Assembly: GCA_003049465.1 (NCBI GenBank)
Contig: PYSS01000096.1
Span: 87,498 to 151,497, forward strand
Direction: 5' to 3'
Source of the DNA: Magnaporthiopsis rhizophila
Taxonomy: Eukaryota; Ascomycota; Sordariomycetes; Magnaporthales; Magnaporthaceae
Length of the DNA stretch: 64,000 nt
The position numbers and the translations under genes were made by a program. Every line of letters begins with the position of its first letter. Within the stretch, counting starts at the first letter, position 1. Positions 1 through 11,122 of the stretch are shown piece by piece. The notes under the pieces are model-generated. The model saw nothing but the letters and a program-made list of their open reading frames with translations. It had not been told where the DNA came from and did not search any database.

Positions 1-67
1 CCTGTTTCCTCAGCACCGTTAGCTGAAATGCTCAGATATAACTTCATGCCAGGGCAACCGTCGTGCT

Positions 68-1408
68 TTAGTGTGGAGAGAGAAGGGGGGTCCCAAAGGG
101 AAGGGCATAATCGAGCATACCAAGATACGGTTGATTCAGTCGAGTAGGGCCTGTCGTAGACTTTTTATCCACTCCACCCTTGCGAGCACGAGGCTCGTCG
201 CTGGGGGACTTGGGATCATCCACAGAAGGGCGGCCGCCGAGGCTCTGGCGGACTTTCTCACCGACCATCCTCATTCGGCCCGTAAACTTGCGCGAGTCGC
301 CGCGGTTGACGACAGAGGTGCTGCGGGCAAGGGCAACCGTTTCCATGCCGCCCATAGTCTCGTGTGCAAGCAGGACCTCCAGTCGGTGGATCTCGCGTCT
401 GTACTCCGTCTCGCGCCGGTCCCATTCGTCCACCGCGGATTCGTACAAGGCCAGATCGTGCAGCCGCTCCTCTGTTGCCCTGCCTGCACGCGCCTCTGCC
501 ATCTGAATCCGGCGCTCCAAGGCCGGGACGGCCTCGATGAGCCGCGACACGAGCCCGCGGTACTCGTCAGGCAGCGGAGTCCTGAACGGCTCCGAAACGT
601 GTTCGGGGTTGCTGACCATTCCGCAGTACCTGCTGCTGCTGGAGCCGCTGTGCTTGTGGAATATGCGACCAGGACGCTTGTTTTTGTCCTCCAAAAGCCG
701 CCATCCGTTCCTGCTTGACATGACAGCCACCTGCAGCAGATCCAGGACCTGGTGCAGTTGCGGATTGTGCCACGGGTTGCCCGCCATGCCCATGTCTGCG
801 TCCGCGCTCCCGTCCAGGTCCGGTATTGGCGTCCATGAGGCCTTCCTGTTCGTGTTGATATCAAATACTGGACCAGCGCGCTGTGTAGTGGGGGTGACGT
901 CATCCGCCGCCGACTTGATCGTGCTTGGCACGAACTCGCGAGGCTTTCCAGGGCTCAGCGGGGGATGCTCGGCTTGCGCATAGGGCGTGTTGCGCTGCTG
1001 TGGCTCCCTGGGGGACTGCGGAGAGTGTCGGCCCGCGTCATCGCCAATTGGGCTGACGGCCCTGCTGCTACCCGCGCTGCCACCGTGACGGCCCTCCAAC
1101 GGCGACGGGAGGGCCGCAGATCTCGGATTCCCCGATGGAATCTGGATTCTGCGGGGTGATTTTGCGTTGAGTCTCCTCTGCAGGCGGACGAGCGCAATCG
1201 AAGGCCCTTGAGGAGGCTTTTGGGTGGCGCCGTCTCGCGAGGTCGAGGCGGCCGGCGCCGGAGACGGAGAATGTGTCAGATGCTGAATAGGACGAGAGAG
1301 AGGAGAGATGGGGGACACTCTTCCGCCGCTCTCTGCGTCATTCCCCGAGGTGGGAGTCTCTGCTCGACGACGTGGGCCGACTTGGCGAGTACGGCCGTTG
1401 TCGGCCAT
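68..1408 (-). CDS. Hypothetical Ser/Pro-rich coiled-coil protein
   Basis: A single open frame of 446 codons runs from an ATG (MADNGRTRQV) at 1408 to a stop at 68. Residues 1-200 are low complexity, rich in Ser, Pro and Arg. Residues 205-275 look folded (WHNPQLHQVLDLLQVAVMSS). Residues 285-355 are charged and heptad-like, probably a coiled coil, and the tail is basic. No signal peptide, membrane segment or catalytic motif is visible, and I do not recognise the family. Codon use matches neighbouring genes and the frame stays open over its whole length, which argues for a real gene. The other long frames across it are shadows. An intron cannot be excluded but is not needed. Function unknown. Confidence 0.65.
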   Translation of the reverse strand: MADNGRTRQVGPRRRAETPTSGNDAESGGRVSPISPLSRPIQHLTHSPSPAPAASTSRDGATQKPPQGPSIALVRLQRRLNAKSPRRIQIPSGNPRSAALPSPLEGRHGGSAGSSRAVSPIGDDAGRHSPQSPREPQQRNTPYAQAEHPPLSPGKPREFVPSTIKSAADDVTPTTQRAGPVFDINTNRKASWTPIPDLDGSADADMGMAGNPWHNPQLHQVLDLLQVAVMSSRNGWRLLEDKNKRPGRIFHKHSGSSSSRYCGMVSNPEHVSEPFRTPLPDEYRGLVSRLIEAVPALERRIQMAEARAGRATEERLHDLALYESAVDEWDRRETEYRREIHRLEVLLAHETMGGMETVALARSTSVVNRGDSRKFTGRMRMVGEKVRQSLGGRPSVDDPKSPSDEPRARKGGVDKKSTTGPTRLNQPYLGMLDYALPFGTPLLSPH

Positions 1409-2409
1409 TTTTTTGTCGACGAGGATAGCGTGCTTCTGTTTGATGTTGTGAAAATAATGTTCTTGGCAGCTGCAGATTGAGTGATTGCCTGGAGGGAAGA
1501 TGGGACAGAGAGAGAACTTGGGCTAGGAAAAAGGTATGGGGAAGAAAGAGAATATGGAGAGGGATACCGATATCAGAGGAGAAAGGAGATACCGGGCCTC
1601 AGGAGCAAAGCGGATAGGTGGATGAAAGGGAAAAAGGCCTGGGAGGAGTTCGAGAGACGCGGATGCGCGTTATTCGGGTTACTCAGAGGGAAAAAAAAAA
1701 AAAAAATGCGGGAGTGACAACAAACCGAAAAAGGCCCTGCCGAGGAAGGTGCGACCGACCTTGATTGTCACCATGGCACTTGCGCCTCCTGTAGGCTCAG
1801 AACCGTGGGACAAACACCACTGACGCCCATCAACTCGGCAACATTCCATTTTATATCGAGGCCTAGCCAAGGCCGCTGTGTTTATGTCAATATCTTGCAC
1901 GCGTTCGCCGCCGCGACTAAGACATTATGAAGATCTCAGCGTCACGTACATGTGCAGTTCCGCAACAAAGAAACGGCATCAGACAGATACGTACAGGAAA
2001 ACACGGGCCGGGTTGCTTTTGGGAGCAGTTTCTTCATGGGAGTCATTGTCTGTATTCCTTCAGGGGACCAGAACTCTTCTCAACGCCGGCCGGCCAACTC
2101 AGCCGATGGTCCCCCCGGCAATGAGGACTAAAGGATCAATCTTTCTTTCTAGGTAGGTATAGAAGTCACCGAAGCCAGGCCTGTCGTCTTGCCGCTCGAG
2201 CTACTGGAGGCGCTCGACTCCCCCTTCCTACTCCTCAAGTATCTTGAGAATGGAGTCGCCGGCTGAACAGAAAGAAAAAGCGATAATCGTATCAAGTCCA
2301 TGTTGTAAGGCCTTTTCCTATCCAGTCAGCTCTCCGTGTTTTTGTTGAAGGAAAAGACGGCCGTCAGCTCCTGCTCACCTTGGAGGGTTTAAAAGAGACT
2401 CGGTCGCCA
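1409..2409. other. Intergenic: upstream of the first gene, downstream of NCBP3-like
   Basis: No convincing gene. It should contain the promoter of the minus-strand gene starting at 1408 and the 3' region of the NCBP3-like gene ending at 2410. It includes an A run at 1689-1706, purine-rich sequence at 1480-1640 and a TAGGTAGGTAT motif near 2151-2161 that recurs elsewhere between genes. The short frames here have no family resemblance. Confidence 0.6.
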
Positions 2410-4242
2410 CTAGTAGAAAGAGTCCTCCGCTTTCCTCCTGGGCCTTCCCCTGCCCTCCAGCTTATCCGCAAAGAGCTCCTTGCCCGCGTTGCCAAGCTTG
2501 TCCGGGAAGAGCTCCCTCGCCGTCGCCCGCCCCTTGATCGAGAATCCCGTGGTGCCGGAGTCGCCCTGCGGCTGTTGCTGCAGTTGTTTTGCAAGGCCCT
2601 TGATACTAGTGCCGCCGGCCGCTGTGCTTGCGTTCGTTACCATGCCTGGTCGTGTGATTCGATCTGTTGGGTTTTTGTTGTTGGTGTTTAGAGCTTGAAC
2701 GAGTTGACCATCATCATCTCCACGCAGTTGACGTGATTCGCCGCGGTCCGCTTGGTGCCACTGCTGCCACTGCTGCCACTGCTGCCACTGCTGCCACTGC
2801 TGCCACTGCCACTGACGCAATCCGGATCGAAGCAACAGCCGCTGGGCTGTTGATGCCCCCGTTTCTGCCGATACTGATCCTGGTCCTGGTGTTGGTGCTG
2901 GAGACAGCCCATTTTTGGGGCGCCCCAACCACCGCCACGCACGCCGCCCGGGGAGAAAGCTTCCACAACATTGAAGGGTGACATACCGCTGAGTCTCCTG
3001 CTGACCGCCTCGACCTCATCGATTTGGTCCATCTGCGCCTTACCGCCGACAGCCGCCACCTTGGAGGGGAACAGCTCCTTGGCCCGGTTGTCCCTCACCG
3101 CCGCCGAGAGCCGTTCCTTGATGGCGCGGGCCTTGTCTCGGTTCCGCGACGACGACGCCACCGACACCGCGTCGTCGCCGTCGCGGCTGCGCGCGGGCGA
3201 CGCCGAGCGGCCCCGGAGGACGGATCCGCCGCTCCTGTCGTTCCGACTGCGCAGGTCTGGGAAGAGCTCCTTGCCGCGGTTGTCCTGCTGGCGCCGACGG
3301 TCATCGGAACGGTCGGACCGGCTGCGCGACCGGGTCCGGGACCTAGATCTGGACCGCGAGTAGCGGTAGCTGCCGCGCCTCCTGCTGCGAGCCCGGGGCT
3401 CGCGTCGCGCGAGCGTCTCCTGGTCGTCGTCGTAGAGACTGGCGTCGAACCGCTCCACCCCCTCATCGTCGCCCTGCCTGCCGTCGTACCTGCCGCCGCG
3501 ATCGTCGTTGCGACGGTCGTCACGCCGGCGCCTGTCGTACGAGTCGCGGTCGCGGTCGCGGTACCTGTTCCAGTAGTTTCTCCCGTCGTCTCTGTTCTGG
3601 CGCTCCCACTCCGGGTGCCAGAGGTAGAACCTGCTGCGCTCGGCGGCGCCCTTGATCTTGCGATCGCCGACGACGGCGATGCGCACCTGCAGCGTCGTCC
3701 CGGGCTTGGCCCCGAATGGCTTCGCAGGTAGGAGCTCGAGCACTGGCAGCTGGGCCGTGTCCGCGACGTCGATGGCCGACAAGGCGATGAGGGCCTCGGA
3801 CGCGCTCGACTCGGAGGCGAAGACGAGGTTGGCCGACGAATCGTCGATCCACTCAATGTGCTTGTACTGGAGGCCGCCGGCGTGCTCGTCGAAGTAGGCC
3901 TTGATCTCGTTCGGGTTCATGTTATCCAGACCGCGTATGTGCACCTTGGCCGGGCATAGCTTGAGGTCCTCGCCGGCCAGGTCTGCCGCCGGGTCGGTCG
4001 ACTCGGCCACCTCTCCGGGTTCCTAGTCGCGACGAACAGGACAATGCCCTTGCGTCAGTTTTTTTGCGTTGGGTTGTGCGCCGCAAAAAGGAAGTATCAA
4101 TGGCTCGGTAGGGCAAAAAGCGCGCGCTAACCTCAGCGTCGTCCGCGGGCAGGATGTCATCGTCCACCGGGAGGATGCTGTCGGCCTCGGGCATGGCATA
4201 GTCCTCGACGTCGCCCATCTCGATATCATAGTCTTGATCCAT
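2410..4242 (-). CDS. Nuclear cap-binding protein subunit 3 (NCBP3)-like protein
   Basis: Three exons: 4242-4132, 4022-2987 and 2663-2410, giving 466 aa. Intron 1 is GTTAGC..CTAG (phase 0) and intron 2 is GTATGT..CAG (phase 1). Residues 40-135 carry the NCBP3 RRM-like domain, including VHIRGLDNMNPNEIKAYF and the signature WIDDSSANLVF, followed by FYLWHPEWE. NCBP3 proteins bind the mRNA 5' cap and link it to mRNA export in the nucleus. The rest is an Arg/Asp/Ser-rich tail with RS dipeptides. Four copies of a short motif [KR]-ELF-[PA] (KELFP, KELFP, RELFP, KELFA) are spread over exons 2 and 3, and their sharing across intron 2 supports the splice. The N-terminus is acidic (MDQDYDIEMGDVEDY). The family call is firm; the last junction is less certain. 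Confidence 0.85.
2757..2814. repeat. 9-bp minisatellite (GCCACTGCT)n in NCBP3-like intron 2
   Basis: About six tandem copies of a 9-bp unit, the last slightly degenerate. The tract lies inside the predicted 323-bp intron (2664-2986). Because the unit is a multiple of three, frames stay open through it on the minus strand, reading Ser-Gly repeats or Gln-Trp repeats. This can mislead gene callers into treating it as coding. Confidence 0.85.
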
Positions 4243-6003
4243 GGTGGGCAGAGACGTGTGGCCGTGCGCGGGTTGCGCAGGGCTGGGCGGGGTGCGGTTT
4301 GAATCTGGTGGGAAAGCGACGGTCTAGCAACAACTCTTTTAAGTTGTTGCGGTTGGGTTGGCGGTTGGATGGGAGAAATGGGAGGGAGGTATGGAGGTGG
4401 GTTTTAGCGGCGCTGTAGCATGATCGCCATGGCTTGAGGAAGGTTAGAATGCGGCGCAGAGTCAAATGTGAAAAATGGCTCAGAGAAGGATTAAAAGAAA
4501 CGCTGTCACGGCAGCGTTCGCCGCAGTCCAGAGGAGATAGGTCGGGACAATTGGGCTCGCAGCCTTGTGTCGCGCCTCGTCGATGCGCAAGGGGTCCACC
4601 CATTGACCGGATAGCGCGTAGACCCCACTGTCTCGGGCACCATACCTGCTGACATAATACAAGCGGGGCCATTCTTTCCCTAACCCCCAACTCTGGACAT
4701 GACGTTGCTGAAGCTTCTTCGTCCACAAAGCACTGCGCATTTGGCATATCAGCTGTGCCGCATTAAAAGGTGTGCCTGTCTGCGGGTGCCTGCCCACTTA
4801 GCCAGAAGCTCGCTTTTTTATTCATCAGCCGGAGAAGCTCAAGCAAACGTACAGGAAGAGACGAAAGAGTATAACGATGTACACGCAGATATAAAATTCC
4901 ATGACATCAGCCCGTGCCCAGCCAATATCCTGTGTATGCAAGAGATATCTTGCGTTCGCCCACAAGACATGTCCGACGATTGCCTGCCAACAGATGTCCC
5001 TCTTTCCGTGTCGGCGCGTTAGGCCCAGGCACGGTCTTTGCCTCATAAAACAATCCCCTGGGCGCCCAAGCTTCTGATTGGGCGAGGAGCCGGAACAAGT
5101 CTTAGTCCCCCTTGGCGTGGCTTTCTTCCTTCCTACGTGGTGGAGCATACATACACTCCCGTGCCGCCTGCAGGCACATTGAGACAGATCAAGCTGTTGG
5201 TGACACGTCCTGGGGGGTACACGGCCAGCAGGTGGGTAGGAAGGAGTTCCATCCTTCTTTAATGCCTGTGAAACCACCCTGGCATTTCCACGAGAAAGAA
5301 ACCCTGACACAGTGTGTGGTGAGCACACGGCTTCGTCTTCAACGCGAAAGAAAAAGATAGGGAGAAGAACAGGCACACGGGGGCCGCGAACATGTGTATA
5401 AAAGAAAGCAAAGCTTGGGAGGCAGCGTTGGGCAAACCTCGCTCGATGGGACCACAATGTCCGACACCTCAGTAGGCATGTCTCGCCTCGTCACGAGTAA
5501 CAGAAGGATACCATGTCCGCTCAGGCTGCACTATGGAAATTTGGTGGCAGGTGTAGTGTCTCAGAAACTACCTCGAACCCAATTTCAGGAAAACCCAGAG
5601 AGCGCCATCAAAGAGATAACAGACAAAGAAAAAGATAATTCACCCGCCGCTAGCCTTCCCCGATCTATAAAATCCACAGCAAAACAAGCCGGAGTGATCA
5701 GTCCCATGGCAAAAAAGAAGAGGGAAACCAAAGTAGTCACAGACTTAAACGCCCCTGTTCTCCAATCACTCCGTTCTATCCGTAAAAACGTCCAATGTCT
5801 TTTCCGTCGCTGCTGTTACCTCCTCCACGATGAACCGGACAAGGGCGTGGATGATGTCGTTTCTTCCTGCTCTCATTTCGTCGTATTTTCTCGCTTGGTC
5901 TGGTGGCTGGGGCATCGGCTTCATGGGCGGCGATGAGCCCACATGTGAAATTTCTCATGGCTCGCACCCCGCACCCCTATTTGATCGATGTGGCCGTCAA
6001 GGG
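4243..6003. other. Intergenic: NCBP3-like promoter and 3' side of the Cys-rich gene
   Basis: 1.8 kb without a supportable gene. The part next to 4242 should be the promoter and 5' UTR of the NCBP3-like gene. The part next to 6003 should be the 3' UTR of the minus-strand gene ending at 6004. Open frames of 180-210 codons occur on both strands (4825-5457 minus, 5394-5936 plus) but have no conserved look, no splice support and mixed composition. Confidence 0.55.
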
Positions 6004-7425
6004 TTACACCGTCTCAACGCGCCTCCGATTCTCGTTCATGTTAGGAACAACCCTCGCCACTTTGGGTCGGGACCCCTCACCCTCGCTTATGATAGCTGCC
6101 GCCGCCACTCCCGGCGCAGTGCCCGACCCGAAGCTTGACGAGCGTGACATCTCCGACGCAGCGCGCTTCAGGTTGGTGGTCAGAGCAGGGGGCAGGATCT
6201 CGCCAGCGGGCCGGTCACTATCGTCGATGGCGTCGTCGTCGCGGTCCAAGACCGCATCCCACGCCCAGCATGGTTCAAGTCCTGGCAAGAAGACGGGCGC
6301 CCTGCGAAGCGCGTGCCAGGAGAGCGTATCGAATCGCATGGCGATGTAGAGCGAATCAATCAGACCATTGCTGTCCAGCACCGCGCAGTGCTTGTGCAGG
6401 AACTCGAAGTCGTATCGCCCGTGAATCAGCGATTCATCAAGCCGTCGGATCATGGGGAGTCCCTGAAGACTCTCGGCGTTGCAGAGTTCTGCCTGCAAGG
6501 GCATCCACGGGCGGCCCTGGAGGAGGCTGGAGAAGGCCTTGGATACGGCCGAGTTGAAAGCCTCGGCGCCACGGTCGTTGATGACGACCATCTGGTGTAG
6601 ACCGCGGGAAAGGCACCGCTTGTACGCGTTCGTGTTCCTCTCGAACGGGAAAGGAAGAGCGGAGGTTGGGAGAAGTGAGATGTGGACGGTCCAGAGGTTG
6701 TTCCCCTCGGGAGCCGACGTTGGTGCCCGGCGTGACCTTATCGCGGGGGCTGCCGCGTGGGCCCTGGGAAAAAGTGGCACGTCGACGCCTGGGTGACTTG
6801 CCATCGGCACGTCCTGGTCCGAAGTCCTTCGATGCCTCGTGGGTGTCGAAGACTCGTCCAAATCTTCGAGAGCCTCGATACGCTCCTCCAGGCCGATGTC
6901 GGCATCGTTCAGTTCAAGCTGACGGTTGTCGAGGCGCCGCACCTCGTCCTCGACGTGCTCGATTCGCTCGCTGTGATGGCTGAGGCGAATCTGAGTCTCG
7001 TGGTTTTGACGCTCGACCTCGCCGATCGAGTGCCACGCCCGGCTCAGATTCCGATATGCACCCTTGATCTCGAGACTGGCCTCCTCTCTGCTCTTCTCGA
7101 CCAGTTCCTCCAGGGCACTGAGCCTGGCGACAAAACTCTCCTCCAAGGTGGTAAAGCTGATCTGCAGGGCCCTGAGCTTGCCGGCCAGGTAGTCGCGCTC
7201 GGGCACGTATGGCTCGTTGGTGTGGAAGCACGACTGATGTCCGCAGACGCAGTACGCGCTTGGTATGCTTTTGTTGAGGGTGAACTGCACACAGCCGCAG
7301 CGCTGGCCTTTGAGCTCCTGCTGTGGTAGGAGATAGTGGCAGGAGCCCTCGGGGAGTTTGGACTCCCCTGGTTGGGATGCCAGCCCTTGCGGCGGCGAAG
7401 GCGATGACTTGTTCGATCTCGACAT
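6004..7425 (-). CDS. Hypothetical Cys/His-rich N-terminal plus coiled-coil protein
   Basis: 473 aa from the ATG at 7425 (MSRSNKSSPS). The open frame continues upstream but has no earlier ATG, so this start is preferred. Residues 29-68 hold a dense Cys/His cluster (CH at 29-30, CGC at 43-45, CVCGHQSCFH at 59-68) that looks like a small metal-binding module. Residues 80-200 are heptad-rich and probably a coiled coil. The C-terminal half (about 255-425) appears globular (NNLWTVHISLLPTSALPFPF, RGLHQMVVINDRGAEAF), followed by an acidic then basic tail. I do not recognise a named family. The Cys/His array suggests zinc binding, with protein or nucleic-acid contacts possible; that is inference. No introns needed. 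Confidence 0.7.
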   Translation of the reverse strand: MSRSNKSSPSPPQGLASQPGESKLPEGSCHYLLPQQELKGQRCGCVQFTLNKSIPSAYCVCGHQSCFHTNEPYVPERDYLAGKLRALQISFTTLEESFVARLSALEELVEKSREEASLEIKGAYRNLSRAWHSIGEVERQNHETQIRLSHHSERIEHVEDEVRRLDNRQLELNDADIGLEERIEALEDLDESSTPTRHRRTSDQDVPMASHPGVDVPLFPRAHAAAPAIRSRRAPTSAPEGNNLWTVHISLLPTSALPFPFERNTNAYKRCLSRGLHQMVVINDRGAEAFNSAVSKAFSSLLQGRPWMPLQAELCNAESLQGLPMIRRLDESLIHGRYDFEFLHKHCAVLDSNGLIDSLYIAMRFDTLSWHALRRAPVFLPGLEPCWAWDAVLDRDDDAIDDSDRPAGEILPPALTTNLKRAASEMSRSSSFGSGTAPGVAAAAIISEGEGSRPKVARVVPNMNENRRRVETV

Positions 7426-9206
7426 GGCGAATCTGTGGCCGTATAAAGTCTGGGAAGAGCGGTACTCGGCACGACCACAGCCCTGCTCATATACTTTCTT
7501 GACTGATATGGTTTTGGCCAGTCCACCCAGCGGTTGCCCGCCCCCTGTGCGCAAGCACGAAGATTGTTGAACAAGGTACGAGGCGGCGAAGATACCGGAA
7601 CAGGCACAGGAATCCTTGGTCTGGCGGGAGGTTCCGCTTCTAATAATGCTTGGGCGGGGAAAAGAAGGTAGCGGAAGGAAGGGGTGCTATCGGAAGTGCA
7701 TCACCGAATTCGGCAGTGTGGCGTGGGTCTTCTTCTTCTTCTTGAGCCCGTCCATGGAACCGAGACCGGGGCAGGGAGCGAGTCGTGCGTCGATATCAAA
7801 ATGTAGGAAACGGAGGGTGGGACGAAATAAGAGAAGGGAAAGAGGCGTGAATGCCCAAGGTGGGTAGGACGGGGTTACCGCCGGAATGCAGTCGAGTGGG
7901 AATGTGTGGGCTTTTGTGAGTTGAGAGGTGGACTGGGGGGGCGGCTCTGCCCCTGGGTGCCGGGATGACGAGATATCGTGTTAGTGGGACTAGCGGTTAC
8001 TTGACTGGAGGACGCCCGTGTGGTGCGGGCGGAGAGACAAGGGGTGTGGTAGAGGAGGAACGCCCTCTTTTGACTCCAGGCACGGCGTGAGCCAAAAGAT
8101 AACGGGGCGGGTGCGTCGGCGCTATTATGCGGCGGGAAGCCTGCCGGCTTGGTTGGGCGTTGGCGTTTCTGGCAGGTCCCTATGGGTCAAGGCCGGGAAC
8201 GGGTCTGTCACCGACGAGAAGGTCACACGCAGACCTGGGCCCAGGCCTGCCCTGACGCGGCTTATCCTCGATCGCGATGGGGCGCCACAAGGGATGGGCC
8301 GGGCGATCTGGCCAGTGAGAATAGCACCGATAAGGACGGCAGCGAGATAGACTGAGTAGGCCGGACCGGATGTCTCGAAGAAACGAGAGCCTTGTGCAAC
8401 TCGACAGGCGCACCGCTAACTCGTCAGGGAGGGGACCCCGGAAAGGCTCCGTCCAAGGCACAATCTGGGCTGGGAATGGCGAAATACGGTTGGCGATCAA
8501 GGGGCTTGGTAGGAGAATTGATGTCCCTGGCGCGACCCGATCGCTACAAGACCGCGATAACTTGGTACGTGTGTGTGCGAAGAAGGGGGGTACGCATGAA
8601 GATGCAGGAAGGCACCTTGACCGAAAAGTGAACACTCAAGACGCAACAGGCGCAAGGACCCCAAATAAAGAAAGAGGTGGGTAGAAAAAGGGGATCAGAT
8701 CTCTGGCCAGCGATGAGCCAGTGGACAGATAGCAAGGGAGCAGGAGTCCAAGGTGAGAGGGGTTTGGAGGAAAGAGCCGGGTGCGGTCGCGACAAGCTGC
8801 GAGATAACGCTCGTCAGAGGAACTGGCATCCTGGCAGGCAGGGGAGGGGGTGTGGGAATCGACGCTAGCGCGTATGGGTTCGGCTGGAGGTTACCATCTC
8901 ATAGCGTAATACCCGGCAATGGCAGGACCACAAGGTAGCCAGGGCTTGTCCCCTCATAATGGGGGGTACCTCGCTGGGGCGAGGGCTGAGACGAGGGGAG
9001 GGATGTGTGGGCCGGCGGAGGAGAAGGCACTTTACCCTCGCCGCCCACGGGACCTGGGAGGCAGCTCGATATTGCCCGCCATGCCGACAAGGTGCGCAGC
9101 GTGGGCAGACGGGACGCACGCTCCACGGCCGACGGGAAAGTTGCACGACAGGCCGACAGGAGGCGACAGGGGTGGCCATGGGGAGACAGGGGCCGGAGTG
9201 CATAGA

Positions 9207-9230
9207 TAGGTAGATACCTACCTACCTAGC
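9207..9230. repeat. TAGGTA/TACCTA inverted repeat
   Basis: TAGGTA, a GA spacer, then TACCTACCTACCTAG: an inverted repeat followed by extra direct copies of the CCTA unit. The same core forms hairpins at 17342-17363 and 59436-59455. Confidence 0.7.
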
Positions 9231-11101
9231 GAGGTGCCTGCGAAGCGTTCCCAACTGCTTCTGATGTGCGTGACGGAAGCGCCGGCAAATGCCTTCATCA
9301 GCCAGGGCACATCGCTCGGCGCAGGTATCCGTCGATAACATGCACCCTTGGCTGACTATCGTCTCCCTTGTCAATGCTCCGTTAACAGGCTTCTCCCAGA
9401 GGCCGCCATTCCATAGGCAAGAAAACTCGGAGTGAGCGAGGTGGGATGGGTGGAGGAACAGCTGCGTGGGGAGCTCCCAAGCCTGTTGGAGCAAAAGTGG
9501 GCTTGGTGGGCCGTGGGGAGTGTGGGATTTGGCCATTGGTGAGGTGGGGGGATCACCGGGGTACCTGGGCTGGGCTGCCATCCATTCTTGACCACCAGTC
9601 TGCCCGGCTCGCCATTCAAGCAACCGACTCGAAGGAAGAAACAATAAAGGAAACACGTCAGATACCCGGCTCCGTTCCAAACGGCTTTGTCGGGCTTGGC
9701 AAAGAAAAAGAAAGGTAAACGGACTTGATACTTCGGTGCCGACGGCACGATGAGCAGGTTGTTATCACAGCCAAGAATGACGCACAAGACAGTGCAACAC
9801 CTCAGGTACCCGAGGTACAAAGAACCAGCCAGCAGAGTTTTTCTTTCGCTTAGGTAAATGCTAGCCATTGGCTCGTGGGCCGGGGCGAATTTCCGCAAGC
9901 ATCATCACGTCGCTCGCCATCTCCCCTGTCGACATCCCATAGGCGCACATTTTTAATCAGGCGGTGCCGGGGGTTGGGCCTGCGCCAGGATCCCCCAGCC
10001 ATCTTGCCGTTCTGGGAAGACGGAAAAGGATGATGCAGTGGGGGGTCAGAGATAAGGCCTTTTTTCGCCCGAGTTTCCATCCCATGGTTTCCATTCCACG
10101 TTAGGCTGCTGCCATTGTGATTCGCCCGCCTGCGATTTTCTTTTTCTTTTCTTTTCTTTTTGATTGTTTGTCGGTCGACTCGAACCCAAGCCATCGACCA
10201 TCCATTGTCAAGCATACGAATGTGAATGTGATAACGTGGACTGCCCACACCCACAGCCCAGCGATAAACGGAGGCGCCTTCCGGCTCGCCTGCCCAACCT
10301 AGCATTCGAGGCGTCAGATTCTGGAAAGCATGCCTATTGCTTCTTTTTGTTTCAACCCCTCGCTGCGGCCGACATCGCAAGCCCTCAATTCTCGGCCATC
10401 TTTATCTCCCTGTGCTAATCCCTCGTGGCATGGGCCACATATTCTGTAGGACTCTCTGATATATGGCTGACAAGCCCTGCCCGTATGTATCGGCGCCCGC
10501 ATAAAGTGAAACTCGTGGTTCCTCTATCCGTGCATTGAGGCCATATCAGAGCAAGGAATAGCGACGGACGGTTGCTCCCTTCGCCCTCTTTTTGCTCAAA
10601 GTCTGATAAGGGTGGCAACACCATCACGGGTACCTGCTGCACACCTGGTCCCTTTTGTGTTCTCGACCTTTCTTTTCTGTTGGGCGAACATTTTGATAAG
10701 ACCCTTCGGTATCTGAGGAGATAGAGGAAAGGAGGGGGTGTGAGAGTGACCTGGATGCTCGTAACGTCTCACTTGCGCGCACAGCCGGCACAGCAACCCG
10801 GAAGCGTTGCATCGCCGGCGCCCGGTTGAGCTGAAAAGCAAGATAAAAACACATCATTGTCTGGTTCTTAGGTGCTAAGTTCTTGGTCACCCGCTCTCAA
10901 AGGGCAGCTACCTGCTTTTTATCTGCCACTCACCATTTCCCGTTTCACATGTAGGGTACGACGTCTTTATCGGCATGACCAAACATCAAAAGGGATGCGA
11001 TATCGAGGAGTAGGGTGGCACGATTTTGGGGCCCCGTTGTCATATGAAGCGGGCGGGAGGGAGTGGTCGAGGAGGGGCCGGCATCGATGCCCTATTAGGT
11101 A

Positions 11102-11122
11102 CCAGGTACTGGTGGTACCTGG
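11102..11122. repeat. 8-bp perfect inverted repeat CCAGGTAC-TGGTG-GTACCTGG
   Basis: The two 8-bp arms are exact reverse complements separated by 5 bp and could form a small hairpin or a dimeric protein-binding site. It lies in the gene-free 5.2 kb region, so nothing links it to a given gene. Confidence 0.6.

Noticed and set aside
2664..2954. Alternative NCBP3-like intron 2 donor GTGCGT near 2952
   Set aside because: Phase 0 donor cannot join the available phase 1 acceptors; GTATGT at 2986 does.
4825..5457. Possible 210-residue minus-strand protein
   Set aside because: No conserved motif, no splice support, uneven composition; likely chance frame in intergenic DNA.
5394..5936. Possible 180-residue plus-strand protein
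   Set aside because: Same reasons; overlaps the 3' side of the Cys-rich gene on the other strand.
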